Below the pieces are notes generated by a model. It did no database searches, was not told the origin of the DNA, and was given only the letters and a program-made list of their open reading frames with translations. Positions 1-6,359 of a DNA stretch of 15,396 nt are shown here, one piece after another. Each line of letters opens with the position of its first letter. The first letter of the stretch is position 1. This DNA is from JAGVYE01 sp964502785 (GTDB taxonomy: Archaea; Nanobdellota; Nanobdellia; Woesearchaeales; GW2011-AR9), in NCBI GenBank assembly GCA_964502785.1, contig CAZCXW010000029.1, positions 1-15,396 of the forward strand, read 5' to 3'. A program made the translations under genes and the position numbers.

Positions 1-57
1 ATTATTTTTTCAATCGTCTTTAGTATTGTGTTGAGGAAGTTGTTTAAGGTGCATTAG
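1..57 (+). CDS. C-terminal end of a possible membrane protein (partial)
   Basis: Reading from base 1 the frame is open for 18 codons and stops at TAG 55-57. The peptide is a hydrophobic stretch (IIFSIVFSIVL) followed by a basic tail (RKLFKVH), the look of a last membrane helix with a cytoplasmic tail. The stop is followed within 13 nt by the ATG of the next small membrane gene, as in an operon. The fragment is too short to recognise, and an open stretch of 18 codons could arise by chance in AT-rich DNA, so this is a weak call. Confidence 0.3.
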   Translation: MIFSIVFSIVLRKLFKVH

Positions 58-69
58 GAGAAATTGGAT

Positions 70-443
70 ATGGGACTGACAATAAAAAGAAAACTCATGG
101 ACACCTTAGGCTGGGGTTTATTCTCTGGCTCATTGGATTTGCTTTAGGAATGGTGTTATTTCCGTTCGTTCCGGTAAATTTCATAGGTTTACCTATCATT
201 GCGGTTCTCATTCCGTTAATGATATTTATTGCATATAAAAAATTTAAAAATCTCGGCGTGTCATCAGCATACTATTTGCTTGTTGCCGTTGTCTGGGTCA
301 TGTTTCCTCTTGTTTTTGATTATCTTTTTATCGTAAAAGTGTTTAATGTTCAGAACTATTATGATTTCGATTTAGCAATCTATTATTTCTTAACTTTCCT
401 GATTCCTTTGGTTATCGGTTTGAAATATGGCAAGACAAAATAA
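70..443 (+). CDS. Small membrane protein, apparent 1-nt frameshift near its start
   Basis: The uninterrupted ORF from ATG 150 encodes 97 residues with about three membrane helices, but clear coding sequence lies upstream of that ATG in the same frame: residues reading HLRLGFILWLIGFALGMV form a further helix, and the frame is open back to base 48 with no ATG, GTG or TTG. A good start exists at ATG 70, preceded by GGAG at 57-60, but in another frame that stops at 145-147. One extra A in the A-run at 84-88 would join the two into a 124-residue protein beginning MGLTIKKKTHGHLRLG, with roughly four helices. I infer a one-base deletion, a sequencing error or ribosomal slippage. The family is not recognised and function is unknown. 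If the gene is intact as written, the start must be ATG 150. Confidence 0.55.
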
Positions 444-469
444 AATGCAAAAAATTTTTCATCATAACC

Positions 470-479
470 TTTATAAAAT
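470..479 (+). promoter_or_regulatory. TATA box for the L34e-L14e operon
   Basis: The sequence TTTATAAAAT lies in the gap between the small membrane gene and L34e. Counting about 26 nt downstream puts the transcription start near 500-503, giving a leader of roughly 77 nt. This is longer than for most genes here and leaves room for the candidate leader ORF at 520-567. Confidence 0.55.
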
Positions 480-519
480 ACTCGCTTAATTTACATCTAA
501 ATCCCATGTGGAGGTCATC

Positions 520-567
520 TTGAGGCGACTCGGATTGAGACTTTGTTCTTTTTCTGATCGTCATTAA
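520..567 (+). CDS. Possible 15-codon leader ORF upstream of L34e
   Basis: A strong Shine-Dalgarno sequence, GGAGGT at 510-515, sits 4 nt before TTG 520, which opens a 15-codon frame ending at TAA 565-567. The peptide would be (M)RRLGLRLCSFSDRH, rich in arginine. The stop lies one base before the GGAGGT (569-574) of L34e, so a ribosome ending here would be next to the L34e start site. The DNA at 520-533 can also fold into a 5-bp stem with a GCGA tetraloop that would hide the TTG. It could be a regulatory leader peptide for the ribosomal-protein operon; equally, the upstream GGAGGT may be chance. No homolog is known to me. Confidence 0.3.
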   Translation: MRRLGLRLCSFSDRH

Positions 568-579
568 TGGAGGTATACA

Positions 580-855
580 ATGCCAGCAGGAAAACATAAA
601 TCAGGTCATTATCGAAAAGTTTTTGTGAGAACGCCAGGAGGAAGGAGTACAGTTCATTATCGTGAACGAAAGCCTCAGCGGGCGATTTGCAGCACGTGTC
701 AGAAACCGCTTTTAGGTGTGCCTCGAGAGGGGCCGGCGAAAATGAGAAATATGCCTAAAACCGCAAAGCGACCAGAACGGCCGTACGGTGGAGTTTTGTG
801 TTCCGCTTGCATGAGAGTAACACTTCGAGAGAAAGCAAGGAGGGAATCACCATGA
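580..855 (+). CDS. rpl34e: Ribosomal protein L34e (eL34)
   Basis: Structural protein of the large ribosomal subunit, found in archaea and eukaryotes. The 91-residue product has the family's usual size and basic N-terminus (MPAGKHKSGHYRKVFVRTPG) and two Cys pairs, C37-C40 and C74-C77, spaced as the zinc ribbon of L34e. The start ATG 580 is preceded by GGAGGT at 569-574 with a 5-nt gap. Its TGA stop (853-855) overlaps the L14e start as ATGA, so the two proteins are very probably translationally coupled. In many archaea a cytidylate kinase gene sits between rpl34e and rpl14e; here it is absent. Identification is firm. Confidence 0.96.
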   Translation: MPAGKHKSGHYRKVFVRTPGGRSTVHYRERKPQRAICSTCQKPLLGVPREGPAKMRNMPKTAKRPERPYGGVLCSACMRVTLREKARRESP

Positions 856-1298
856 GCCTCTTTACGGTTGGACGAATCTGCTTAAAAGTGGCAGGAAGAG
901 ATGCGGGACGGAAATGCGTGGTTGTGGAGATGTATGATAATGGTTTTGTCTTAGTGGATGGGGCAACGCGACGCAAGAAAGTGAATGTCAAGCATCTCGA
1001 GCCTTTAAATCAAGTTATTGAGCTTAAAACACAAGCATCTCACGAAGATGTGAAAAATGCTTTTACGCAACTGAGTTTGCCGGTGTGGGAGACAAAGGCT
1101 AAGAAAGTTGCTCCCCGGCCTAAAAAGCAGAAAGCAAAGAAAGAAGCTCCTGTCAAGAAAGAGAAAAAAACTCCTAAAACTGAAGAGAAAAAAGAAGAAG
1201 CAAAGGAAAGAGCAACCTTACAGGAAAAAGTTTCTGAAGAGCAGAAAGAATCTTTGAAAGAAAAGAAAAAAGTTACAGTGAAAGAAACGAAGCTGTAA
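852..1298 (+). CDS. rpl14e: Ribosomal protein L14e (eL14) with a long Lys/Glu-rich tail
   Basis: Large-subunit ribosomal protein with an SH3-like KOW fold. Residues 1-82 form the family domain: GRICLKVAGRDAGRKCVVVE (7-26) is the KOW region, followed by GFVLVDGATRRKKVNVKHLEP. I place the start at ATG 852, overlapping the L34e stop as ATGA and preceded by AAGGAGGG at 837-844; an in-frame ATG at 798 lies inside L34e and would add 18 unrelated residues. Residues 83-148 are a low-complexity tail of Lys, Glu, Ala and Pro. Archaeal L14e is usually only 80-100 residues, so the tail nearly doubles it. It is probably disordered and may bind rRNA or lie on the ribosome surface. Confidence 0.94.
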   Translation: MSLFTVGRICLKVAGRDAGRKCVVVEMYDNGFVLVDGATRRKKVNVKHLEPLNQVIELKTQASHEDVKNAFTQLSLPVWETKAKKVAPRPKKQKAKKEAPVKKEKKTPKTEEKKEEAKERATLQEKVSEEQKESLKEKKKVTVKETKL

Positions 1299-1318
1299 TG
1301 TTTTTCTATTTTTTCTGA
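1299..1318 (+). terminator. U-rich terminator after L14e
   Basis: Directly after the L14e stop the coding strand reads TGTTTTTCTATTTTTTCTGA, with T-runs of five and six. Oligo-T tracts without a strong hairpin are the usual archaeal intrinsic terminator. The gene on the other strand (pheT) ends at 1321, so the terminator lies exactly at the convergent junction. Confidence 0.5.
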
Positions 1319-1320
1319 TT

Positions 1321-2967
1321 TTATTTACTCTCCAGCATTCTAAACACTTTTTCGATATTTAGTTCAAAAGCAACGACTGGCGTGGTCGTACTCCATTTAC
1401 TCAGAACTTCGGGAGAGATTTCACCGATAATGCCAGTTGTTTCTTCTCCGATGACAATCTCACCGACGCGGCCGGTTATATAACTCTGATGTTCTATTTC
1501 TTTTACGGTGAAAAGAATTGCCAGCTCTCTGAAAAGCGCATCCAAAATCTGTCTAATTTCGGTGAAGTCTGTTTTCTCATGGCAGAGAACTATTGCCAGT
1601 GATTCATGTTCGGCAATTCCGGTTTCCGTTTTCCCGTAGGAAAATATTCTGCCAATTTCAAAGAGATTTTGGGGATATTCATGATGCTGATTTTCTTTCA
1701 GATTTTTCAGAAGGCTGGGAAGAAGGGCATTTCGCAAATGGTTATGTTCTCCCAAGGCATTCTGCAGTGGGACAATTTCTTCCGTAGAATTCATGTTTTC
1801 CTTTGCTTCCAGTTTTGTAATGAGGTGGTAATTTTTACATTCCAATAAACTAAAGCCGAGAAGAATTTCTTTGATTTTCCGTAAGAACACTTCGAGAGGG
1901 TCTTCTTCGCCGATAGTGGCTACTTTAGGAATAATTTCTTCGAAATTTTCATAGCCGTAGGCAATGGCGATGTCTTCCACTAAATCAATGGGGTGCAGAA
2001 TATCGGCGCGGTAGGCGGGGATAAGCACTTCTCCCTGTTCATAGCCATACCCCATGCGTTCTAATAAAGAAACCGCTTCTTTTTCTCCTAACTTTAATCC
2101 TAAAATTTTATTTGCATAAGCGATGTCTAATTTCATTTTTTTTGGAGTAAGATCAGGAGTGTCAAAGGTCTTTCCATGATCATGAACTTCTATAGAATAA
2201 ACCGCCGCTCCCATATCAATCAAGGTAGTGGCAAAAATATTGATAGCAATGTTAATCGTCTTAAAATCAGTGCCTGTGCATTCTACAAACAAGTTCGTGG
2301 TCATTTCGTCGATTTTTCCTACATCGTGAGAATTAACAATCGGCGGCATGGACATAATTATTCCTTGATTGTCCACAAAAGTGGTGTACGTATCCCATTT
2401 TTTCATCAAATGCCCATATTCTTTTCCTTTCTTGTGTTTTTCCAGAATCTCTCTTGCAGAGAGGGCTTCAGGATATTCCAAAGGGCGGAACTTGATGGTC
2501 TCAGGATTTCTTCCTTCGAATGTAACGGGAAAATGAAGTTTTTCTAATGGGTAAAGACCAATGCCTCCTTTCTTGCGGTTGCGCAGCATGGTGATGCCTA
2601 TTTTATCTTGCAACTGGATTAATTCGCGAACTTTTTCTTCATCAAGTTTAAGATTTTTGGCGATGAAAGCAATAGCATAAGGGTAATATTCAGGTGTCTT
2701 TTTGACAAACAGTTTTTCTCCGCTTTTCTTAATCTCATATTTCTTTAATCCTGTTTTGACACCAATAAAAGAACTCAAAGCACGGGCAAAACCTTGCTCG
2801 GATAACATATCCGGACGGTTGGGGAAGACTTCTACGGTGATTTCATTCCCCTCAATGCTTTCGAGATCGGTTCCCAGCATACTGATGCGGTCTTTAAGCT
2901 GCTCCAGAGAGAGTTTTTTACCGACAAGCTCTTCGAATACTGTTTTGTTGAGTTTTATGGTTGGCAT
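1321..2967 (-). CDS. pheT: Phenylalanyl-tRNA synthetase beta subunit
   Basis: The beta chain of the cytoplasmic alpha2-beta2 enzyme that charges tRNA-Phe. At 548 residues it has the length of the archaeal/eukaryal type and lacks the long tRNA-binding extensions of bacterial PheT. Visible are an N-terminal domain (1-80, with EVFPNRPDML at 46-55), the B3/B4 editing region (about 90-230, with PPIVNS at 208-213), the B5 domain (about 270-345, ending DLVEDIAIAYGYENF with acidic residues D328, E331 and D332) and the catalytic-like core (350-548, with LRNALLPSLL at 411-420). The ATG follows the TAA of the cyclase gene by a single base and has no clear Shine-Dalgarno sequence, so translation probably depends on re-initiation from that gene. 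Identification is firm. Confidence 0.96.
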   Translation of the reverse strand: MPTIKLNKTVFEELVGKKLSLEQLKDRISMLGTDLESIEGNEITVEVFPNRPDMLSEQGFARALSSFIGVKTGLKKYEIKKSGEKLFVKKTPEYYPYAIAFIAKNLKLDEEKVRELIQLQDKIGITMLRNRKKGGIGLYPLEKLHFPVTFEGRNPETIKFRPLEYPEALSAREILEKHKKGKEYGHLMKKWDTYTTFVDNQGIIMSMPPIVNSHDVGKIDEMTTNLFVECTGTDFKTINIAINIFATTLIDMGAAVYSIEVHDHGKTFDTPDLTPKKMKLDIAYANKILGLKLGEKEAVSLLERMGYGYEQGEVLIPAYRADILHPIDLVEDIAIAYGYENFEEIIPKVATIGEEDPLEVFLRKIKEILLGFSLLECKNYHLITKLEAKENMNSTEEIVPLQNALGEHNHLRNALLPSLLKNLKENQHHEYPQNLFEIGRIFSYGKTETGIAEHESLAIVLCHEKTDFTEIRQILDALFRELAILFTVKEIEHQSYITGRVGEIVIGEETTGIIGEISPEVLSKWSTTTPVVAFELNIEKVFRMLESK

Positions 2968-2968
2968 G

Positions 2969-3616
2969 TTAGTTCATGAAGGCAACAGCTCGACAAGGAG
3001 CTCCATCCCCCTGTGCAATGGCTAAAGGAAAAAAGTGAATGACAAATTCCTTGCCGATCAATTGCTGAAGATTAGTAAGGTTTTCAATGATGCAAATGTC
3101 TTTTGAAAGTAAAATTTTATGGACTGGAAACGGCTTCATGTCTGGACTAAAAGAGTCGATGCCGATGGCTTTGATGTCCATCTCGGCGAGCTTTTCTGCA
3201 ACCTGTTCAGGAATCAATTTCGCTTGTTCATAGTATTCTTCCATTTTTTTTTCAGATTGTCCAGTGAGAAAAAGAACTATGCTCTGGCGCGGGATTTTTA
3301 CAGTCGTAAGACAACTTAAGTTTATTTCTTTTTCACGCACGTCAATAACAACACCAGGGCCATAAAAATGGTCTAATGAAAGTTCATTCAACGTTTTTCC
3401 ATCGGGAATCATGTGCGCGGGCGCGTCAACGTGTGTTCCGCAGTGCGAGTTAAGTTCTAATCTTTTTTCATTCCAACCTTCTTTGTTGATATCGGCTATC
3501 TGCGTGATTCCGAGGGGAGGATCTTCAGGATACGCGGGTGTTTTTTCATCCAAAGGCATTGATATATCAATTATTTTTTTTGCCATCTCTTTCTTATTTT
3601 CTTTCATTTCAACCAC
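2969..3616 (-). CDS. Cyclase / kynurenine formamidase-family metal hydrolase
   Basis: A cyclase-family protein (Pfam Cyclase, the family of KynB arylformamidase). Its signature HCGTHVDAPAHM is at residues 58-69, with metal-ligand candidates H58, H62, D64 and H68. Later family features are IGIDSFSPD (151-159), H166, E178 and GDGAPCRAV near the C-terminus; at about 215 residues the length is typical. Members hydrolyse amides or close rings on varied substrates, and this substrate cannot be told from sequence. The gene sits between pheS and pheT. GTG 3616 has GGGAG 8 nt upstream; ATG 3607 overlaps the pheS stop as ATGA; MAKKIIDISM (11-20) resembles where many members begin. No tryptophan-degradation gene is nearby, so a kynurenine role is unsupported. 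Confidence 0.88.
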   Translation of the reverse strand: MVEMKENKKEMAKKIIDISMPLDEKTPAYPEDPPLGITQIADINKEGWNEKRLELNSHCGTHVDAPAHMIPDGKTLNELSLDHFYGPGVVIDVREKEINLSCLTTVKIPRQSIVLFLTGQSEKKMEEYYEQAKLIPEQVAEKLAEMDIKAIGIDSFSPDMKPFPVHKILLSKDICIIENLTNLQQLIGKEFVIHFFPLAIAQGDGAPCRAVAFMN

Positions 3617-5130
3617 ATTTTTTGCTCCCGCAGTTGTTTCACATCATTTTTGTTTAATTCACGAATATCCGTAATTTTCCAGTATTCTGAGATAATCCTT
3701 TCCATCCCCTGTCCCCACGCGAGAACGGGGCATTCAAACCCTAACAATGTTTTTGTCACTTCCGGGCGAAAGATGCCGGCTCCGCCTAACTCCACCCATT
3801 CTTTTCGCGTCGGATGGAAGACATCTACTTCCAGACCCGGCTCTACATAAGGAAAAAAGCCAGGACGCATCCGTACTTTGGTATATCCCATTTTTTTGTA
3901 GAATTGGGTAAGATATCCTTTTAAGTGTTTTAGATTAGCATTAAGATCAACAACAATCCCTTCCACTTGGAAAAATTCAAAGAGATGTTTCCAATCCAAC
4001 GTTTCATTTCTAAATACTTTTCCCACAACAAAAAACTTGGCAGGGAGGTCTTCTTTTTTCAGCATGGCTAACGTTCGAGCAGACAGTACAGTAGTATGGG
4101 TTCGCAGCATGATTTTTGCGGCCTCATCGTGAGAGTAATGGTATTGCCATCCTGAACTTCCGGTATCACTTCCATTTTCATGAGTCTGCCTTACTTTTTC
4201 GACTATTTCCTCCGGCAAGCGGGCTTTCCCTTGCAAATAATATGTATCCTGCATTTCCCGGGCGGGATGATCTTGAGGGACGAAGAGCGAATCTAAATCC
4301 CAAAATGCTGACTGCACATAATTGCCTGACATTTCTTTAAAACCCATTTCCAGCCAGATTTTCTTAATATATTCCACAGCTTGATTTACAAAGTGCTTTT
4401 TTCCAGGATAGCGAGGCGGAACATTCACTTGCACATCATAAGCGCGAAAAATCTTGTCTTTCCACTCTCCTGTTTTTAACATCCCGGTGGTCAGGCGATT
4501 AACCGCTTGAGCGCCTAAATCTAAAGATACTAATTCTTGGCCTAGTTCGGTGAGCTCGATAGTGATGTTTTTTTTCTCTTCAATGGCAATCATTTTTTTG
4601 CGTTTTTGCAGTTCGGCGGCAGTTTTAGTTTCGTTCTCATTTAATTCTTGGAAGATGATGGGAAATTGTTTTGCGAGGAATTGTTCTTCCGGCCACGGTT
4701 GCTGAAGAAGTTGTTTCCCGAAATCAGTAATTTTTAATTCAAGATTGTCTTCTACTTTTTTAATTTCGATCGCTTTTTTTTGTTTTAATAGCCCGATGCA
4801 TGCCGAAACTTCTTCCCTGGTTAATTTTGATTTCTTGCTGACAACATTTAAGCCTTTGAGTTCTTCGGAGAGGGATAAGAGAAGGCGTTTTTCCGGCAAT
4901 CCCACTTTTTGGTAAAGCTTGCCATTTTCATCAATTTTTATAACTTTTATTTTCTCTGTGTGAATTATAAGAACATCTTTATTGGCCAACCATTGAATGG
5001 CGCGCATAGCTTCGATATCTTTTACGTTTGCTGCCGCAGTGATTTCAGAAATTTCTTTGTGTTCTTTAAGGACAGGCAATACCTGCCGTTCAAATGGATG
5101 TAATTTTGCAATAAGATTCCGAAGGTCCAT
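3604..5130 (-). CDS. pheS: Phenylalanyl-tRNA synthetase alpha subunit
   Basis: Catalytic chain of the class II synthetase that attaches phenylalanine to tRNA-Phe. The 508-residue product has the archaeal layout: about 220 N-terminal residues of winged-helix-like domains that contact tRNA, then the catalytic core. Core motifs are WDLDSLFVPQDHPAREMQDT (277-296, motif 1 region), FRNETLDWKHLFEFFQVEG (373-391, motif 2 loop) and VELGGAGIFRPEV (446-458) leading to AWGQGMERI (471-479, motif 3 with its arginine). ATG 5130 is 26-27 nt downstream of a TATA box and no Shine-Dalgarno sequence is present, so the message is probably leaderless. It is first of three genes (pheS, cyclase, pheT) packed with overlaps. 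Identification is firm. Confidence 0.97.
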   Translation of the reverse strand: MDLRNLIAKLHPFERQVLPVLKEHKEISEITAAANVKDIEAMRAIQWLANKDVLIIHTEKIKVIKIDENGKLYQKVGLPEKRLLLSLSEELKGLNVVSKKSKLTREEVSACIGLLKQKKAIEIKKVEDNLELKITDFGKQLLQQPWPEEQFLAKQFPIIFQELNENETKTAAELQKRKKMIAIEEKKNITIELTELGQELVSLDLGAQAVNRLTTGMLKTGEWKDKIFRAYDVQVNVPPRYPGKKHFVNQAVEYIKKIWLEMGFKEMSGNYVQSAFWDLDSLFVPQDHPAREMQDTYYLQGKARLPEEIVEKVRQTHENGSDTGSSGWQYHYSHDEAAKIMLRTHTTVLSARTLAMLKKEDLPAKFFVVGKVFRNETLDWKHLFEFFQVEGIVVDLNANLKHLKGYLTQFYKKMGYTKVRMRPGFFPYVEPGLEVDVFHPTRKEWVELGGAGIFRPEVTKTLLGFECPVLAWGQGMERIISEYWKITDIRELNKNDVKQLREQKMWLK

Positions 5131-5150
5131 AGCAAGGATAGAAAGAGGAG

Positions 5151-5163
5151 TATTTATAAAATT
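5151..5163 (-). promoter_or_regulatory. TATA box of the pheS operon
   Basis: On the minus strand the sequence reads AATTTTATAAATA, centred near 5157. That is about 26-27 nt before the pheS ATG (5130), the spacing expected if transcription begins at the start codon itself. Confidence 0.6.
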
Positions 5164-5213
5164 AATTATGTTGTTTTATGAAGTGCAGGAAATGTTGGAG
5201 CAGTGAGCGTTTT

Positions 5214-5239
5214 ATTCTTCGAACTATCTTTTCGAGAAT
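5214..5239. repeat. Inverted repeat upstream of pyrC
   Basis: ATTC-t-TCGAA at 5214-5223 is complementary to TTCGAGAAT at 5231-5239, giving nine pairs with one bulged T and a 7-nt loop. It lies just upstream of the TATA-like sequence at 5248-5255, where a DNA-binding regulator could act on pyrC. If transcription instead starts further upstream, it would be a hairpin in the leader. Function unproven. Confidence 0.4.
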
Positions 5240-5247
5240 GGTAATGG

Positions 5248-5255
5248 TATTAAAT
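5248..5255 (+). promoter_or_regulatory. TATA-like element that decides the pyrC start
   Basis: TATTAAAT is centred 26-27 nt before ATG 5278. Neither that ATG nor the upstream in-frame ATG 5254 has a Shine-Dalgarno sequence, and ATG 5254 overlaps the element. The other genes here show the same TATA-to-ATG distance, so a leaderless start at 5278 is the better reading. Confidence 0.4.
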
Positions 5256-5277
5256 GAGGATTATAGTTGTTTCTATT

Positions 5278-6354
5278 ATGGGAACAGTGCGAAAGAATAA
5301 AATTGGCGGTTGGTTTGATGGCCATTGGCATGCGAGAGACGGGAAGCAAAGCCATAAAGAAACAGTTAAGCATTCTTTGGAATTAACAAATATCGCTGGT
5401 GGCACGGGATTGATTGCGATAGGCAATACTGATCCTCCCTTAACGACGGAAGAACGCTGTGTTGAGTATTTGGCTCTTGCTAATGATGTAGAAGTTCATA
5501 TGCGATTTTATGTTTTGCCGTGTTTGACTTCTGATACCGAGCAAGTGAAAAGAATGGTTGACGCTTCGAGAAGGGTTCCAGGGATTGCTGGTCTTAAAAT
5601 GTTCTGGGACGATTCTACAGGAAATTTAGGAATAAAAAATAAAGATGATCAGTATAAAGTGATTGAAACGCTCGTGCAGGAAGGATATAATGGTGTTCTC
5701 GTTGGGCATAATGAGAATTGTAAAGTTTCATTTAATGATCGTTTTGATCGCGTTCATCCTAAAACGTGGAGTACAATTTGCCGCCCTGAAATATCGGAAA
5801 TTAGTTCTTTTGCTGCAGCAGTTGAAATGTTAACGGAACAAGGTTTTCATGGAAAATATCATGTTGCGCATGTCAGCACTTTGCCGGTTGTCGATTTTAT
5901 TGCCAATTATCAAGGTCCGCTTCGCCTGAGTTGCGGGGCAACGCCTCATCATCTTTTTCTCAACGACCACTATTTGCAGAAATCAGACGGCGTGTGGTAT
6001 AAGTGCAATCCTCCACTTCGTTCTCCTCAAACGCAAAATGGATTACAAAATCGTCTCATCGATGGTCGAATTCCTATTATTGAGAGTGATCATGCGCCGC
6101 ATACTGAGGAGGATAAGATGAAAGATTTACCTGCCTCGGGAATTATTTCTGCTCCAATTTGGCCGTATATGATCTGTCATTTAAAAGAATTAGGTATGGA
6201 AACAGAACGGATTCGCGCTGCAACTTTTGGAAATGTTGTTAGGTTATTTGGTTTGGAAAATAGAATCCAATGTGAAGAACGGGAAGTTCAATGGGGAATT
6301 TTAGATCAAATGCGCGCCGCATATCCTCATGATCCTTTTAAGATGATATTTTAA
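5278..6354 (+). CDS. pyrC: Dihydroorotase (compact form)
   Basis: Cytosolic zinc amidohydrolase that cyclises N-carbamoyl-aspartate to dihydroorotate in pyrimidine synthesis. Numbered from ATG 5254, the motifs are DGHWHARDG (H24 and H26, metal ligands; R28), GNTDPP (57-62), GLKMF (K115, likely the carboxylated lysine), GHNE (H152), AHVST (H206), NPPLR (252-256) and SDHAPHT (D279). I prefer ATG 5278 (358 residues) because of the TATA spacing; ATG 5254 would give 366. The NPPLR and SDHAPH motifs are class I-like, but the HxH lies almost at the N-terminus as in class II, and the N- and C-terminal beta-sandwich parts of class I are nearly absent. It converges on pyrD, the next enzyme of the pathway. 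Another amidohydrolase is possible but less likely. Confidence 0.88.
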   Translation: MGTVRKNKIGGWFDGHWHARDGKQSHKETVKHSLELTNIAGGTGLIAIGNTDPPLTTEERCVEYLALANDVEVHMRFYVLPCLTSDTEQVKRMVDASRRVPGIAGLKMFWDDSTGNLGIKNKDDQYKVIETLVQEGYNGVLVGHNENCKVSFNDRFDRVHPKTWSTICRPEISEISSFAAAVEMLTEQGFHGKYHVAHVSTLPVVDFIANYQGPLRLSCGATPHHLFLNDHYLQKSDGVWYKCNPPLRSPQTQNGLQNRLIDGRIPIIESDHAPHTEEDKMKDLPASGIISAPIWPYMICHLKELGMETERIRAATFGNVVRLFGLENRIQCEEREVQWGILDQMRAAYPHDPFKMIF

Positions 6355-6359
6355 TGTGA

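Noticed and set aside
412..597. A 61-residue minus-strand ORF across the L34e leader
   Set aside because: It runs antisense to the L34e promoter and leader, has no promoter or ribosome binding site, and the product looks like no known protein.
798..851. An 18-residue N-terminal extension of L14e from ATG 798
   Set aside because: It lies wholly inside L34e in another frame; ATG 852 has a good Shine-Dalgarno sequence, the ATGA overlap and the normal L14e N-terminus.
2176..2547. A 123-residue plus-strand ORF inside pheT
   Set aside because: It is antisense to the B3/B4-B5 region of PheT, which is clearly coding on the other strand.
2969..3616. A tryptophan/kynurenine degradation function for the cyclase-family protein
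   Set aside because: The family acts on many substrates and no other gene of that pathway is in the window, so only the family-level call is supported.
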